A DNA stretch of 64,000 nucleotides from Streptomyces sp. SN-593 (lineage in GTDB: Bacteria; Actinomycetota; Actinomycetes; Streptomycetales; Streptomycetaceae), in contig NZ_AP018365.1 in assembly GCF_016756395.1 (NCBI RefSeq), positions 1,743,501-1,807,500 of the forward strand, written 5' to 3'. A program made the translations under genes and the position numbers. Below are positions 17,945-26,815 of the stretch, one piece after another (position 1 is the first letter of the stretch; each line of letters opens with the position of its first letter). Under the pieces are notes generated by a model. It made no database searches, was not told where the DNA came from, and saw only the letters and a program-made list of their open reading frames with translations.

Positions 17945-19240
17945 ATGACTCCTCGCGTGGTCCGCCCCGACGGGCGCGGCTTCCTGCTGTTCGACGCCCA
18001 CCCGGCCGGCTGTGCCCGGTCCGTCGACGACCTGGCCGCCGAGGCGGGACCGCCCGCGCCGCCGCCCGCGCGCCGCCCGGTCGCCCTGATCATCGGCTCC
18101 AGCGCCGGGTACGGCCTCGCCGCCGCGGTGGCCGGGATCGTCCGGCACGGGATCGACGGCGTGGCGGTCTGCTTCGAGAAGCCGCCGACCGCCCGCCGGA
18201 CCGGCGGCGCGGGCTGGTACCGCACCCGCCGGCTGGCCGAACTCGCCGCGGCGCACGGCAGCCGGCTGGAGTTCGTCAACGCCGACTGCTTCCTGGACAG
18301 CACCCGCGCACAGGTGCTCGCGCTGCTCGCCGAGCGGTTCGGCCCCGTCGACCACCTGATCCACAGCGTCGCCGCGCCGCGCCGCCCCGACCCCGCCACC
18401 GGGCGCACCCTGACGTCCGTGATCAAGCCCCTCGGCGCGCCCTACCGCGCCCTGACCCTGGCCTTCGGCGAGGAGGGCGCCCCGCTGCTGGCCGACGCGC
18501 AGATCGCGCCGGCCACCGAGGCGGAGCGGCAGGCGACCGTGCAGGTCATGGGCGGCCGGGACTGGGAGGACTGGGTCGGCGCGCTGGCCGGCCGGAACCT
18601 GCTCGGGCCGCGCTTCCGGACGGTGGCGCTGTCCTACGTCGGCCCGGAGGCGACCGCCCCGATCTACCGGCGCGGCACGATCGGCGCGGCGAAGGACGAC
18701 CTGGAGGCGACCGCGCGCCGCCTCACCGGCGCGCTGCCGGCAAGTCGCGGCGGCGGCGCCTGGACCTCCGTCAACGGCGTGGCGGTGACCCCCGCCTCGA
18801 TGGCCATCCCCGGCATCGCCCTGTACGCCGCGCTGCTGCGCCGGGTGCTGGGCGACGGCGTGGACGGCGTGCAGTCGCCGCTGCGCCAGATGGTCCGGCT
18901 GTGGGACCTGCTGGCCGCCGACGCCGAGCCGCCCACCGACGCCCTCGGCCGGATCCGGCTGGACGACTGGGAGTTGCGGCCCGAGGTGCAGCGGGAGGTC
19001 GCCGGCGCCTGGGACCGCGTGAGCGCCGCGCTCGACGCCGGCGGTCCCGCGCCCGCCGGCGGTCCCGCACCCTGGCTGGACGCGCACGCCGACACCGCCT
19101 GGCTGCGGCGCGAGTTGCTGCGCCTGTACGGCTTCGGCCTGCCCGGCGTGGACTACGACGCCCCGGTGGAGTCGGACCTCCCCTGGCCGGGTCCGTCCGT
19201 CCCGGCGACCGCCCTCCCGCCGGTCCCGGCGGCCACCTGA
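17945..19240 (+). CDS. fabV: FabV-type trans-2-enoyl-ACP/CoA reductase
   Basis: Reduces the 2,3-double bond of enoyl thioesters with NAD(P)H, the last step of a fatty-acid elongation round. The 431-residue length and the motifs identify the FabV branch. These are N-terminal GFLLFDAHPAGC, the dinucleotide loop LIIGSSAGYGLA (about residues 50-61), SVIKPLG, and the catalytic SYVGPEATAPIYRRGTIGAAK with the Tyr-x8-Lys pair. FabV is the triclosan-insensitive isozyme, and streptomycetes normally use a FabI/InhA-type enzyme. In this cluster it could be a tailoring reductase or a resistant copy protecting the producer. It is convergent with the FAD oxidoreductase gene. Confidence 0.88.
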   Translation: MTPRVVRPDGRGFLLFDAHPAGCARSVDDLAAEAGPPAPPPARRPVALIIGSSAGYGLAAAVAGIVRHGIDGVAVCFEKPPTARRTGGAGWYRTRRLAELAAAHGSRLEFVNADCFLDSTRAQVLALLAERFGPVDHLIHSVAAPRRPDPATGRTLTSVIKPLGAPYRALTLAFGEEGAPLLADAQIAPATEAERQATVQVMGGRDWEDWVGALAGRNLLGPRFRTVALSYVGPEATAPIYRRGTIGAAKDDLEATARRLTGALPASRGGGAWTSVNGVAVTPASMAIPGIALYAALLRRVLGDGVDGVQSPLRQMVRLWDLLAADAEPPTDALGRIRLDDWELRPEVQREVAGAWDRVSAALDAGGPAPAGGPAPWLDAHADTAWLRRELLRLYGFGLPGVDYDAPVESDLPWPGPSVPATALPPVPAAT

Positions 19241-19312
19241 CCACCCGGGCGGCCCGCCGCGGCCCACGACGACCCGCGGTGGGCCGCCCGCCGCGACCAC
19301 CCTGCCCCCGGC

Positions 19313-19344
19313 CCGGCCCGGCAGCTCCCCGGCTGCCGGGCCGG
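19313..19344. terminator. Bidirectional hairpin terminator
   Basis: A perfect 13-base inverted repeat (ccggcccggcagc / gctgccgggccgg) with a six-base loop lies between the convergent fabV and the last gene of the minus-strand operon. A second, weaker hairpin (gcggcccac / gtgggccgc) sits at 19259-19287. Confidence 0.85.
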
Positions 19345-19349
19345 CGGCG

Positions 19350-20594
19350 TCACCCCTTGACCGCGGCGGCGCGCTGGGCCCGCTGGGCCCGCATCCAGCG
19401 GACCGCCTCGGCCGCCGAGCGGGCGCCGCTGTCCGCCGTCGCGGGGCGGGGGGCGCCGCCCATGGCGGAGAAGAAGTCCTCGGTGCGGGCCGCGTCGCGG
19501 GCGACCTCCGCGATCATCCGCACCCGGTGCTCGGGCACGGACAGCCGGGCGGTGGACAGGGTGTCGTGGTAGTCGTCGATCAGCGCGTCGTACCGCTCGC
19601 GGGCGTAGGAGCGCAGCGCCAGGTCCAGCCGGGGCGCGTCCTCGGTGGTGCCCGCCACCCGGTCCGCCAGCATCTGGGCCTGGAGGAACGCGTGGGTGAT
19701 GCCGCGGGCGGTGATGGAGTCGCGGTGGTGGCCGGCGTCGCCGACCAGCGCCCAGCCGGGACCGGCCGCCTCGCGGAAGAAGTTGCGCTGGTGGCCGGTG
19801 CCGCGCAGCCGCTCGGTGCAGCCGCCGTCGAGCATCCGCGCGTGCAGGTCCGGCGCGGTGGCGCGCACCGCCTCCAGGTAGGCCGCCTGCGCGTCCGTGC
19901 GCACCCGCGCGTACTCGTGCTGGGGGAAGTACGCCTGGACCAGCGTCTGCCCGTCGTCGGTGGGCACGGCGCCGATCCAGCGGTCCTGGGCCTCGTACAG
20001 CTCGAAGTGGTCGGCCGCGCCGTCCCAGAAGGCGTAGTAGACGCACGTCTTGGGCTCGTCCTCGATCAGGGTGCGGGCGCCGGCCAGCTCCGCGAGGGTG
20101 GAGCGCATGCCGTCCGCGCCGACCACCAGGCGGGCGCGCTCCTCGCAGCGGACGCCGCGGCTGCGCAGCCGGACGCCGGTGACCCGGTCGTCCTCGTCCC
20201 GCAGCAGGCCGTCCAGGGTGCAGGACGGCCGGAACTCGACGCCCGCGGCGACCGCGGCCTCGACCAGCAGCGCGTCCAGGGTGCTGCGGCGCGGCGCGTA
20301 GGCGGCGCCGACCCCGTCCACCGGGCGCGAGCAGCCCTCCAGGCGGACCGCGCCGATGGTGTAGCTGACCCGGTCCAGGGCCGGGCACCGCGCCGCGACC
20401 CGGTCCAGCAGCCCCCAGCGGCGCAGGTGCGCGACACCGCGCTGCTGGATGTAGAGGGTGGACATGGTGTCGCTCGGGAAGGAGGCGCGGTCCACCATCA
20501 GCACCCGGTGGCCGGCGCGGGCGAGCAGCAGGGCGGTCGCGGAGCCGGCGCAGCGCGCGCCGACCACGATCGCGTCGTACGGGACTTCAGACAC
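19350..20594 (-). CDS. FAD-dependent oxidoreductase (monooxygenase/GGR-like)
   Basis: A 414-residue flavoprotein of the PHBH-fold superfamily. The FAD dinucleotide-binding motif is at the N terminus (AIVVGARCAGSATALLLARAG, residues about 8-28). The DG-type motif is LVVGADGMRS and the second FAD motif is ALVGDAGHHRDSITARGITHAF. It lacks the halogenase Trp motif that I would look for in tryptophan halogenases. Likely roles are hydroxylation, epoxidation or double-bond reduction of the pathway product, as in geranylgeranyl-reductase-like tailoring enzymes. It is the last gene of the long operon and overlaps the protease gene by eight bases. Confidence 0.8.
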   Translation of the reverse strand: MSEVPYDAIVVGARCAGSATALLLARAGHRVLMVDRASFPSDTMSTLYIQQRGVAHLRRWGLLDRVAARCPALDRVSYTIGAVRLEGCSRPVDGVGAAYAPRRSTLDALLVEAAVAAGVEFRPSCTLDGLLRDEDDRVTGVRLRSRGVRCEERARLVVGADGMRSTLAELAGARTLIEDEPKTCVYYAFWDGAADHFELYEAQDRWIGAVPTDDGQTLVQAYFPQHEYARVRTDAQAAYLEAVRATAPDLHARMLDGGCTERLRGTGHQRNFFREAAGPGWALVGDAGHHRDSITARGITHAFLQAQMLADRVAGTTEDAPRLDLALRSYARERYDALIDDYHDTLSTARLSVPEHRVRMIAEVARDAARTEDFFSAMGGAPRPATADSGARSAAEAVRWMRAQRAQRAAAVKG

Positions 20595-23500
20595 GGCGTC
20601 GCTCTCCTGGGGGTTGCGTGGGCAGCGGGGTGTGCGGGGGGCGGGCGGCCAGCTCGTCGAGGGCCACCTCGACCGCGCGGGCGAGCTGGGTGTCCAGGCC
20701 GAGCGCGTGGTCGTGCGGGGCGATGGCGACCGGGACGTCCGGCCGCACCCCGCTGTTCTCCAGCGATCCGCCGACCCGGTCGAAGCGGTAGACGTACTCG
20801 GGCTGGGTGGTGATGGTGCCGTCGGCCAGCGGGAAGCGCGGTTCGGTGGCGATGACGCCGCCCCAGGTGCGGGTGCCGACCAGCGGGCCGAGGCCCATCT
20901 GCCGGAAGACGTGGGCGAAGATGTCGCCGTCGGAGCCGGTGTGCTCGTTGACCAGTGCGACCATCGGGCCGCGGGGGGCCTCGGCCGGGTAGGGCAGGGC
21001 GCCGTTCCAGCGGCCGAACTCGTAGCCCTGCCGGCGCCGGGCGAGCCGCTCCAGCACCAGCGGGGAGACGAAGCCGCCGCCGTTGAAGCGGACGTCGACG
21101 ACGAGCGCCTCCCGGTCGTGCTCGGCGAGGAAGCCGCGCAGGAACTCCGCCCAGCCTCCGGCCAGCATGTCCGGCACGTGCAGGTAGCCGACCCGGCCGG
21201 CGGTGCCCGCGTGCACGTAGGCGCGGTTGTCCCGCACCCAGGCGCGGTAGCGCAGCACGGACTCGTCGGCCAGCGTGCGCACGGCGGCGCGGCGCGGCGG
21301 GGCGTCCGGGTCCGCGGCGGCGCGGACGGTGAGTTCGACGGCCTGCCCGGCCCGGCCGACCAGCAGTTCGTCCGGGCCGGCCGGGCCGGTCGGGACGCCG
21401 TCCACGGCCGTGATCAGGTCGCCGGGGCGGATGCCGGTGCCCGGGTCGAGAAGCGGGCTCGACGCCCGCGGGTGCCAGGGGTCGCCGGCCGGGATGCGGG
21501 CCACCCGCACGCCGCCGGGCCCGGGGGCCAGGTCGGCGCCGAGGAAGCCCTGCGCGTGGCGCTCCGGGCGCCGGTGGTCGCCGCCCAGCTCGTAGGCGTG
21601 CGACGCGCCGAGTTCGCCCTGCATCTCCCAGACGAGGTCGGACAGTTCGGCGCGGCTGCCGACCAGGTCGAGCAGCGGCAGGTACCGGCGGTGGACCGCC
21701 TCCCAGTCGAGCCCGGCCATGTCCGGGTCCCAGAAGTGCTCGCGCTGGAGCCGCCACGCCTCGCGGAACATCTGCCGCCACTCGCCCCGCGGGTGGACCG
21801 GTACCCGCACCCGGCCGAGGTCGGCCCAGCCGGAGGCTCGGCCGACCTCGCCGCCGGCGTCCCGGGGTTCCTCGCCCTCGCGGGGGTGGGCGGGCAGCAC
21901 CCGCAGCCGGGCGCCGGCCTCGGCGAGCAGGGTCCGCGCGGCGGCGTCCAGGTGGACGGCGTCGACGCCCTCCACGTAGCGGGTGAGGGTCCCGTCGTCC
22001 AGTTGGTAGTGGTCCACCACGCCGGCCGGCTCCTCGGCGTCCTCCTCGACGGTGCCGGAGGGGTCGCCGACCAGCTCCGGCGGCGCGGACAGCAGCAGGA
22101 CGCCGCCGTGCGTGCCGAGCACCTGCCGGTAGTCGCCCGGCGGCACCGGCAGGGCGGCGGCTCGGTGCGCGATGCCGTCGAGGTCGATCCCGGTGGGGGG
22201 CGGGTCGTCGCCGGCGGCTTCGGTGGCCGGCTCGACGGGGTCCGCGGTGGGGTCCGCGGTCGGGGCCGGCGTCCGGTACGCGGGTGTCCAGGGCAGCGCG
22301 GTGGCGGGCAGCAGCGGGACGGCGTAGGGGTGGCCGCCGTGCGGGAGGCCGAAGTCCAGGCCGATCCGGTCCTGCACGGTGGTCAGGTCGCGTTGCCCGA
22401 TGAAGTACAGGTACCGGCCGTCCGGGTCGAACGAGGGCGCCCGGTCGCCCAGTACGGGCTCGGTGACGGCGCGGGTCACGCCGTCGGCGACGTCCGCGAG
22501 CCGGATCTCCGAGCGGTGCGGACCGCACGGCCACGCGTACGCCAGCCGCCGCCCGTCCGGCGACCAGGCGAGCCCGGTGATCGGGCCGTGCGGGCTGTGG
22601 TCGAGCCGCAGGTGCCGCAGGGGGGAGGTGCCGGGGGTGCCGGACGCATCGGACGTGCCGCCCGAGGCGGGGACGTCCGAGGCGGGGACGTCCGAGGCGG
22701 GGACGTCCGGGAAGGAGGCGTCCGAGGCGGGGGGAAGGCACAGCACGTGCAGCTCGTGGCGGTTGGTGGCCAGGGCGATCCAGTCGCCGGCCGGGGAGGC
22801 GGCCAGCTCGCCGACCCGGCCGAGGTCGGGGAGGGGCAACTCGGCGGGCGGCACCGGACGTTCGGTGTCCACCAGCGCCAGGTGCTCCGCGGGCCGCCCG
22901 TCCGCGGCCGCGGCCACCAGCCGGGTGCCGTCGGCGAGCCACACCGGCAGCCGGTAGCGGGTGCCGCACGGGTCGCCGTGCGCCCGGACCGGTCCCTGCC
23001 AGGGGTCGAGGGTGAACAGCCGTCCCCGCGAGGTGATCGCCAGCCGGGAGCCGTCGCCCGACAGCCCCTGCCCGTCGAGGTACTGCTCGGCGTCCACGAA
23101 CCGGCGCTCCCACTGGGACCGGGTGAGCGGCGCCGCCACCTCCAGCGGACGCGCACGCCCCTGGGCGGGGTCCAGCAGGTGCAGCCGGGCCCCGCACTGG
23201 TAGACCAGCCGGGAGCCGTCGCCGGACAGCGCGCGGACGTAGTGGTCGCGGTGGTCGGTGTGCCGGGTCAGGCCGGTGCCGTCCGGACGGCAGGAGTAGA
23301 CGTTCCCGGTGCCCTCGTGGTCGGAGACGAACCAGACCCGGCCGGCGGCCCAGCAGGGGAACGCGAGCGTGCCCGGCAGGTCCAGCAGGCGGCGGAAGAC
23401 GGTGCCCTGCTGCTCGTCACCGACCCACAGCTCACCGGCCGTTCCGCCGCGGTAGCGCTTCCAGCGGGCCGGGTCGGTGGTGTTGCGGCCCAGCACCATG

Positions 23501-24003
23501 CGGCCGTCGCCGGCCACGTCCACGGCGGTGGCCGGACCGTACGGCAGCAGGCGCGGCAGGCCGCCGGCCGGGTCCACCGCGAACAGCCGCTGGCCGAAGC
23601 CGCGGGGCTGCCCGGCCGTGGAGGCGTAGAGCACCTCGCGGGTGCGGGGGTGCCAGCCCAGGACGGTGCAGCGGTCGGCCGCCTGGAACGTCAGGCGGCG
23701 GGCCGGGCCGCCCGGGACCGGCTGCACGTACACCTCCGCGGGGCCGTCCTGGGTGCCGGTGTAGGCGAGCAGCCGGCCGTCGGGCGACAGCCGCGGATGG
23801 CAGGACTCGCCGGCCCCCGCCGTCACCCGGGTGGCGACCGGCCGGTCCAGCGGCGCCAGCCACAGGTCGTCCTCGCAGACGAACGCGAGCAGCCCGGCGG
23901 CGAGCGAGGGCTGCCGCAGGTAGCCGCCGTCGGGCCCGCCGCCCCCGGCGGGGACGGGCCCCCGGCCGGGTGCCGGGGGCGGGGTCGGGGGCGGGGGCGT
24001 CAT
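20587..24003 (-). CDS. Tricorn-like S41 family serine protease
   Basis: A 1138-residue homologue of tricorn protease. Two beta-propeller regions with repeated WSPDG/SPDGR-type strands (about residues 30-600) come first, then a PDZ domain (about 830-890) and a C-terminal S41 catalytic domain. The tetrad residues are visible: His802 in GASHAYE, Ser1024-Asp in EHTGSDGDIF, and Glu1082 in LENSGVRP. Tricorn enzymes process peptides entering through a propeller channel. No signal peptide or membrane segment is seen, so it is probably cytoplasmic. It overlaps the adenylation gene by four bases. A short DVPAS triplicate (DNA repeat at about 22670-22712) sits between the propellers. A tricorn gene inside a biosynthetic operon is unusual. 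Confidence 0.88.
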   Translation of the reverse strand: MTPPPPTPPPAPGRGPVPAGGGGPDGGYLRQPSLAAGLLAFVCEDDLWLAPLDRPVATRVTAGAGESCHPRLSPDGRLLAYTGTQDGPAEVYVQPVPGGPARRLTFQAADRCTVLGWHPRTREVLYASTAGQPRGFGQRLFAVDPAGGLPRLLPYGPATAVDVAGDGRMVLGRNTTDPARWKRYRGGTAGELWVGDEQQGTVFRRLLDLPGTLAFPCWAAGRVWFVSDHEGTGNVYSCRPDGTGLTRHTDHRDHYVRALSGDGSRLVYQCGARLHLLDPAQGRARPLEVAAPLTRSQWERRFVDAEQYLDGQGLSGDGSRLAITSRGRLFTLDPWQGPVRAHGDPCGTRYRLPVWLADGTRLVAAAADGRPAEHLALVDTERPVPPAELPLPDLGRVGELAASPAGDWIALATNRHELHVLCLPPASDASFPDVPASDVPASDVPASGGTSDASGTPGTSPLRHLRLDHSPHGPITGLAWSPDGRRLAYAWPCGPHRSEIRLADVADGVTRAVTEPVLGDRAPSFDPDGRYLYFIGQRDLTTVQDRIGLDFGLPHGGHPYAVPLLPATALPWTPAYRTPAPTADPTADPVEPATEAAGDDPPPTGIDLDGIAHRAAALPVPPGDYRQVLGTHGGVLLLSAPPELVGDPSGTVEEDAEEPAGVVDHYQLDDGTLTRYVEGVDAVHLDAAARTLLAEAGARLRVLPAHPREGEEPRDAGGEVGRASGWADLGRVRVPVHPRGEWRQMFREAWRLQREHFWDPDMAGLDWEAVHRRYLPLLDLVGSRAELSDLVWEMQGELGASHAYELGGDHRRPERHAQGFLGADLAPGPGGVRVARIPAGDPWHPRASSPLLDPGTGIRPGDLITAVDGVPTGPAGPDELLVGRAGQAVELTVRAAADPDAPPRRAAVRTLADESVLRYRAWVRDNRAYVHAGTAGRVGYLHVPDMLAGGWAEFLRGFLAEHDREALVVDVRFNGGGFVSPLVLERLARRRQGYEFGRWNGALPYPAEAPRGPMVALVNEHTGSDGDIFAHVFRQMGLGPLVGTRTWGGVIATEPRFPLADGTITTQPEYVYRFDRVGGSLENSGVRPDVPVAIAPHDHALGLDTQLARAVEVALDELAARPPHTPLPTQPPGERRRV

Positions 24004-25553
24004 CGGGCGCCCCCGGGAAGGGCCCGGGCGGCCCGGGCGGCCAGCGCGCCGCGGTCCGTCTTGCGGTTGGCGTTGAGGGGGAACTCCTCCAGGTGGACGA
24101 AGGAGAGCGGGATCATGTAGCGGGGGAAGAACGCGGACAGCTCGTCGATCAGGTCCGCGGGCGGGCGGCGCCGGCCCAGGTAGAAGGCGACCAGCTCGTC
24201 GCCGACCGCCACGGCCACCGCGTCCTGCACCCCGGTGCAGCGGCGCAGCCCCCACTCGACCTCGGCGAGCTCCACCCGGACCCCGCGGATCTTCACCTGG
24301 TGGTCGCGCCGCCCGAGGTAGACGAGTTCGCCGTCGGGCCGCAGCCGCGCCAGGTCCCCGGTGCGGTACCAGCGTTCGCCGCCCAGCCGCAGGAACCGGC
24401 CCTCGTCGTCGCCCGGGTCGAGGTAGCCGGGCACCATCTGCGGCCCGCGCACGCACAGTTCGCCGCTCTCGGGGTCCGCGCGGCCGTCGGGGCCGACGAG
24501 CACCCACGGGGAGCCGGGGTGCAGGGTGCCGATCGGCACCACGTCGTTGACGCAGGCGTCGGGCGAGGTGCGGTCGTCCCAGCGGTGGGCGCTGCACGAG
24601 ATGGTCAGCTCGGTGGGCCCGTAGAGGTTCTCCAGCCGGGAGTCCGGGGCCGCGGCCTGCCAGTCGGCGGCGTCGAACCGCAGCAGCGGCTCCCCGCAGA
24701 ACAGGCTCAGCCGCAGCGTGGACAGGGCGCCGGGGACGAGCCGGCGCAGCCTCCGCACCAGCGAGATGACGCTCGGCGAGGAGAACCAGACGGTGATGCC
24801 GTGCTGGGCGACGAAGTCCGGCAGCGCCATGAACGCCTTCGGCGGCACCGTCACCAGGGTGCCGCCGCTCCCCCACGCGCAGAACAGGTCGAACATCGCC
24901 AGGTCGAAGGTGAGGTCGAAGGTCTGCGAGAACACGTCGTCCGCGGTGAAGGCGTACCGGTCGTGCACGTGCCGCAGGTAGGCGTCGACGTTGCGGTGCA
25001 GCACCGGCACGCCCTTGGGCCGGCCGGTGGAGCCGGAGGTGAACAGGATGTAGGCGACGTCGTCCGGCGCGGGGGTGAACGGACGGGCGAGGGGGGCGGC
25101 GTCGCCGTCGGCGTCGTCGCCGCTGTCGCTGTCGCCGATGACGGCCGCGGCGCCGAGTTCGTCGGCGAGCTCGGGCAGCAGGGCGCGGCCGGACGCGTCG
25201 ACGAGCACGGCGTCCAGCCCGGCGGCGGCGATCATCCGGCGGTTGCGCTCGGCGGGGAAGTCGGGGTTGAGCGGCACCACGGCGGCTCCGGCGTAGCCGG
25301 CGGCGAGCACCCCCGCGTAGGCGAGTTCGCTGCGGGCGGCCAGCAGGCCGACCCGGCGCGGCCGGCCGCCGCAGGCGCGCACCAGGCTCCCGGCCAGGGC
25401 GAGGGCCCGCTCGTGCAGCCGCCGGTAGCTGTACCCGTGCGGGCCGATCCGCAGTGCCTCGGCGTCGGGGTCCCGCGCCACGCCGCGCAGGAACCAGCCG
25501 TGCAGGCAGCCCTCGGCGGTCACCGGGGCGAGGGTGTCGGTGGGTGGGGTCAT
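24000..25553 (-). CDS. Free-standing amino-acid adenylation enzyme
   Basis: A 517-residue ANL-superfamily enzyme that activates a carboxylic or amino acid as the AMP ester, probably for loading onto a carrier protein. Core motifs are present: A3 ILFTSGSTGRPKGV (about 170), A5 LYGPTELTIS, A7 YRTGDLARLRPDGE, A8 KIRGVRVEL and the A10 lysine in NANRKTDRG. No carrier or condensation domain is attached. The pocket region FDLTFDLAMFDLF resembles amino-acid rather than fatty-acid activators, but I cannot assign the substrate. The ATG at 25553 has GGAGGA five bases upstream. The 215-base gap before it (25554-25768) is G-rich repeats and is the largest gap in this part of the operon. Confidence 0.85.
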   Translation of the reverse strand: MTPPTDTLAPVTAEGCLHGWFLRGVARDPDAEALRIGPHGYSYRRLHERALALAGSLVRACGGRPRRVGLLAARSELAYAGVLAAGYAGAAVVPLNPDFPAERNRRMIAAAGLDAVLVDASGRALLPELADELGAAAVIGDSDSGDDADGDAAPLARPFTPAPDDVAYILFTSGSTGRPKGVPVLHRNVDAYLRHVHDRYAFTADDVFSQTFDLTFDLAMFDLFCAWGSGGTLVTVPPKAFMALPDFVAQHGITVWFSSPSVISLVRRLRRLVPGALSTLRLSLFCGEPLLRFDAADWQAAAPDSRLENLYGPTELTISCSAHRWDDRTSPDACVNDVVPIGTLHPGSPWVLVGPDGRADPESGELCVRGPQMVPGYLDPGDDEGRFLRLGGERWYRTGDLARLRPDGELVYLGRRDHQVKIRGVRVELAEVEWGLRRCTGVQDAVAVAVGDELVAFYLGRRRPPADLIDELSAFFPRYMIPLSFVHLEEFPLNANRKTDRGALAARAARALPGGAR

Positions 25554-25768
25554 GACGGTCCTCCGGTCGGACGCGGCGATGGACGGTGGCACGCACGTCC
25601 GGTGCGGACGGCGGATACGGGCGGCGGAAGCGGGCGGTACGGGAGCAGGGCGGCGGAAGCGGGCGGGTCGGGGCCGGGCCGGGGTCGGTCGGGGTCGGGC
25701 CGGGCGTTCCCGCCGTGCGGCGAAGGGCGGGGGACGAGGGTCGGGCGGGCCCCGGGGGCGGCGCTGCC

Positions 25769-26815
25769 CTACGCCGCCGCCGTCGGGCGGTCCGCGAGCG
25801 GGGGCGGGGGCGGGCCGGTGAGCACCGCGGTGCCGGCCAGGCCGTCGGGGTCCACGGCCAGGACCACGCCGGCGTCGTCCGGTCCCCAGTCCTCGGCGCG
25901 GGCGGCGGCCGCGGTGCGGGCGAGCTGGACGGCGGCGTGCGCGGTGTAGCAGTCGCCGATCCGCTCCTCGTCGAACAGCGGTGGCACCGGCAGCAGTCCG
26001 GCGACGGCTTCCCGGACGGCCGCGTCCACCCGGGGCTCGCCGGTGTGCCGGACGCAGATGCGGCGGACCCGGCCGGGCGGGATGCCGGCGCGGTCCAGCG
26101 CGTCGGCCAGCAGCCCGCGCAACTCGTCCGGGGCGGCCGGGTCGAGCGTGGCGGTGGCCACGGCGGCGACCCGGCACAGGGCGCTGCGGCCGGCGCTCGC
26201 CGCCACGTCGTCCCGCTCCACCACCAGGACGGCCGCGGCCTCGCCGAGCACCGCGTGCGGGCGGACCGCGGCCGCAAGCCACGCCTCGTGCCGCCCGTAC
26301 TCCTCGGACGCGCCGACGAGCATGGTGTCCACGTGCCCGGCGCGCAGGGTCAGTTCGGCGGTGCGCAGCGCGTTCACGCCGGCCACCGGGCCGCCGGCGA
26401 CGGTGGAGTTGGCGCCGCGCAGCCCGTGCCGGATGGCGACCGCCCCGGCCGCGGTGTTGATCACCAGGTTGGGGAAGGTCGCCGGGTCGACGTTGTAGGG
26501 GCGCGGCTGCGCGAAGGTCTCCGCGCCGAACACGACCGAGCCGCTGACGCTGCCGCAGAAGGTGCCGAGGGTGACCCCGACCGCGTCCTGGTTGGCCTCG
26601 GTGACGCGGACTCCGGCGTCCCGCAGGGCGGCGCCGCACGCCTCCATGGCCAGCAGGGTGCTGCGGTGGTTGTAGCGGACGGTGCGGCGGCCGAGCGCGG
26701 CGACCGGGTCGAAGCCGGTGACCGTGAAGGCGGACGGACCGGGATGGTCCTCGCCGACGGGCTGGGGGCCGCTCGGGCCCAGGTATCCGGTTCCGGTGAC
26801 GACCAGGGTGTTCAC
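25769..26815 (-). CDS. Ketosynthase-like beta subunit (chain-length-factor type)
   Basis: A 348-residue thiolase-fold protein paired with the KS alpha gene. Where KS alpha has GTACAAGN, this protein reads INTAAGAV, so the nucleophilic Cys is Thr. Where KS alpha has the second His in MLGHTMGAASG, this protein reads GDCYTAHAAVQL, so that His is Asp. Both losses mark it as the non-catalytic partner of a type II KS heterodimer, which usually shapes the cavity and sets chain length. The GTG start overlaps the KS alpha stop by four bases (GTGA), supporting equimolar synthesis. It is shorter than classical chain-length factors (about 400 residues). Confidence 0.82.
   Translation of the reverse strand: MNTLVVTGTGYLGPSGPQPVGEDHPGPSAFTVTGFDPVAALGRRTVRYNHRSTLLAMEACGAALRDAGVRVTEANQDAVGVTLGTFCGSVSGSVVFGAETFAQPRPYNVDPATFPNLVINTAAGAVAIRHGLRGANSTVAGGPVAGVNALRTAELTLRAGHVDTMLVGASEEYGRHEAWLAAAVRPHAVLGEAAAVLVVERDDVAASAGRSALCRVAAVATATLDPAAPDELRGLLADALDRAGIPPGRVRRICVRHTGEPRVDAAVREAVAGLLPVPPLFDEERIGDCYTAHAAVQLARTAAAARAEDWGPDDAGVVLAVDPDGLAGTAVLTGPPPPPLADRPTAAA

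Noticed and set aside
20458..24120. 1220-residue plus-strand open frame opposite the tricorn protease
   Set aside because: No domain, Val/Gly/Arg-rich composition; the minus strand carries a complete protease with catalytic residues.
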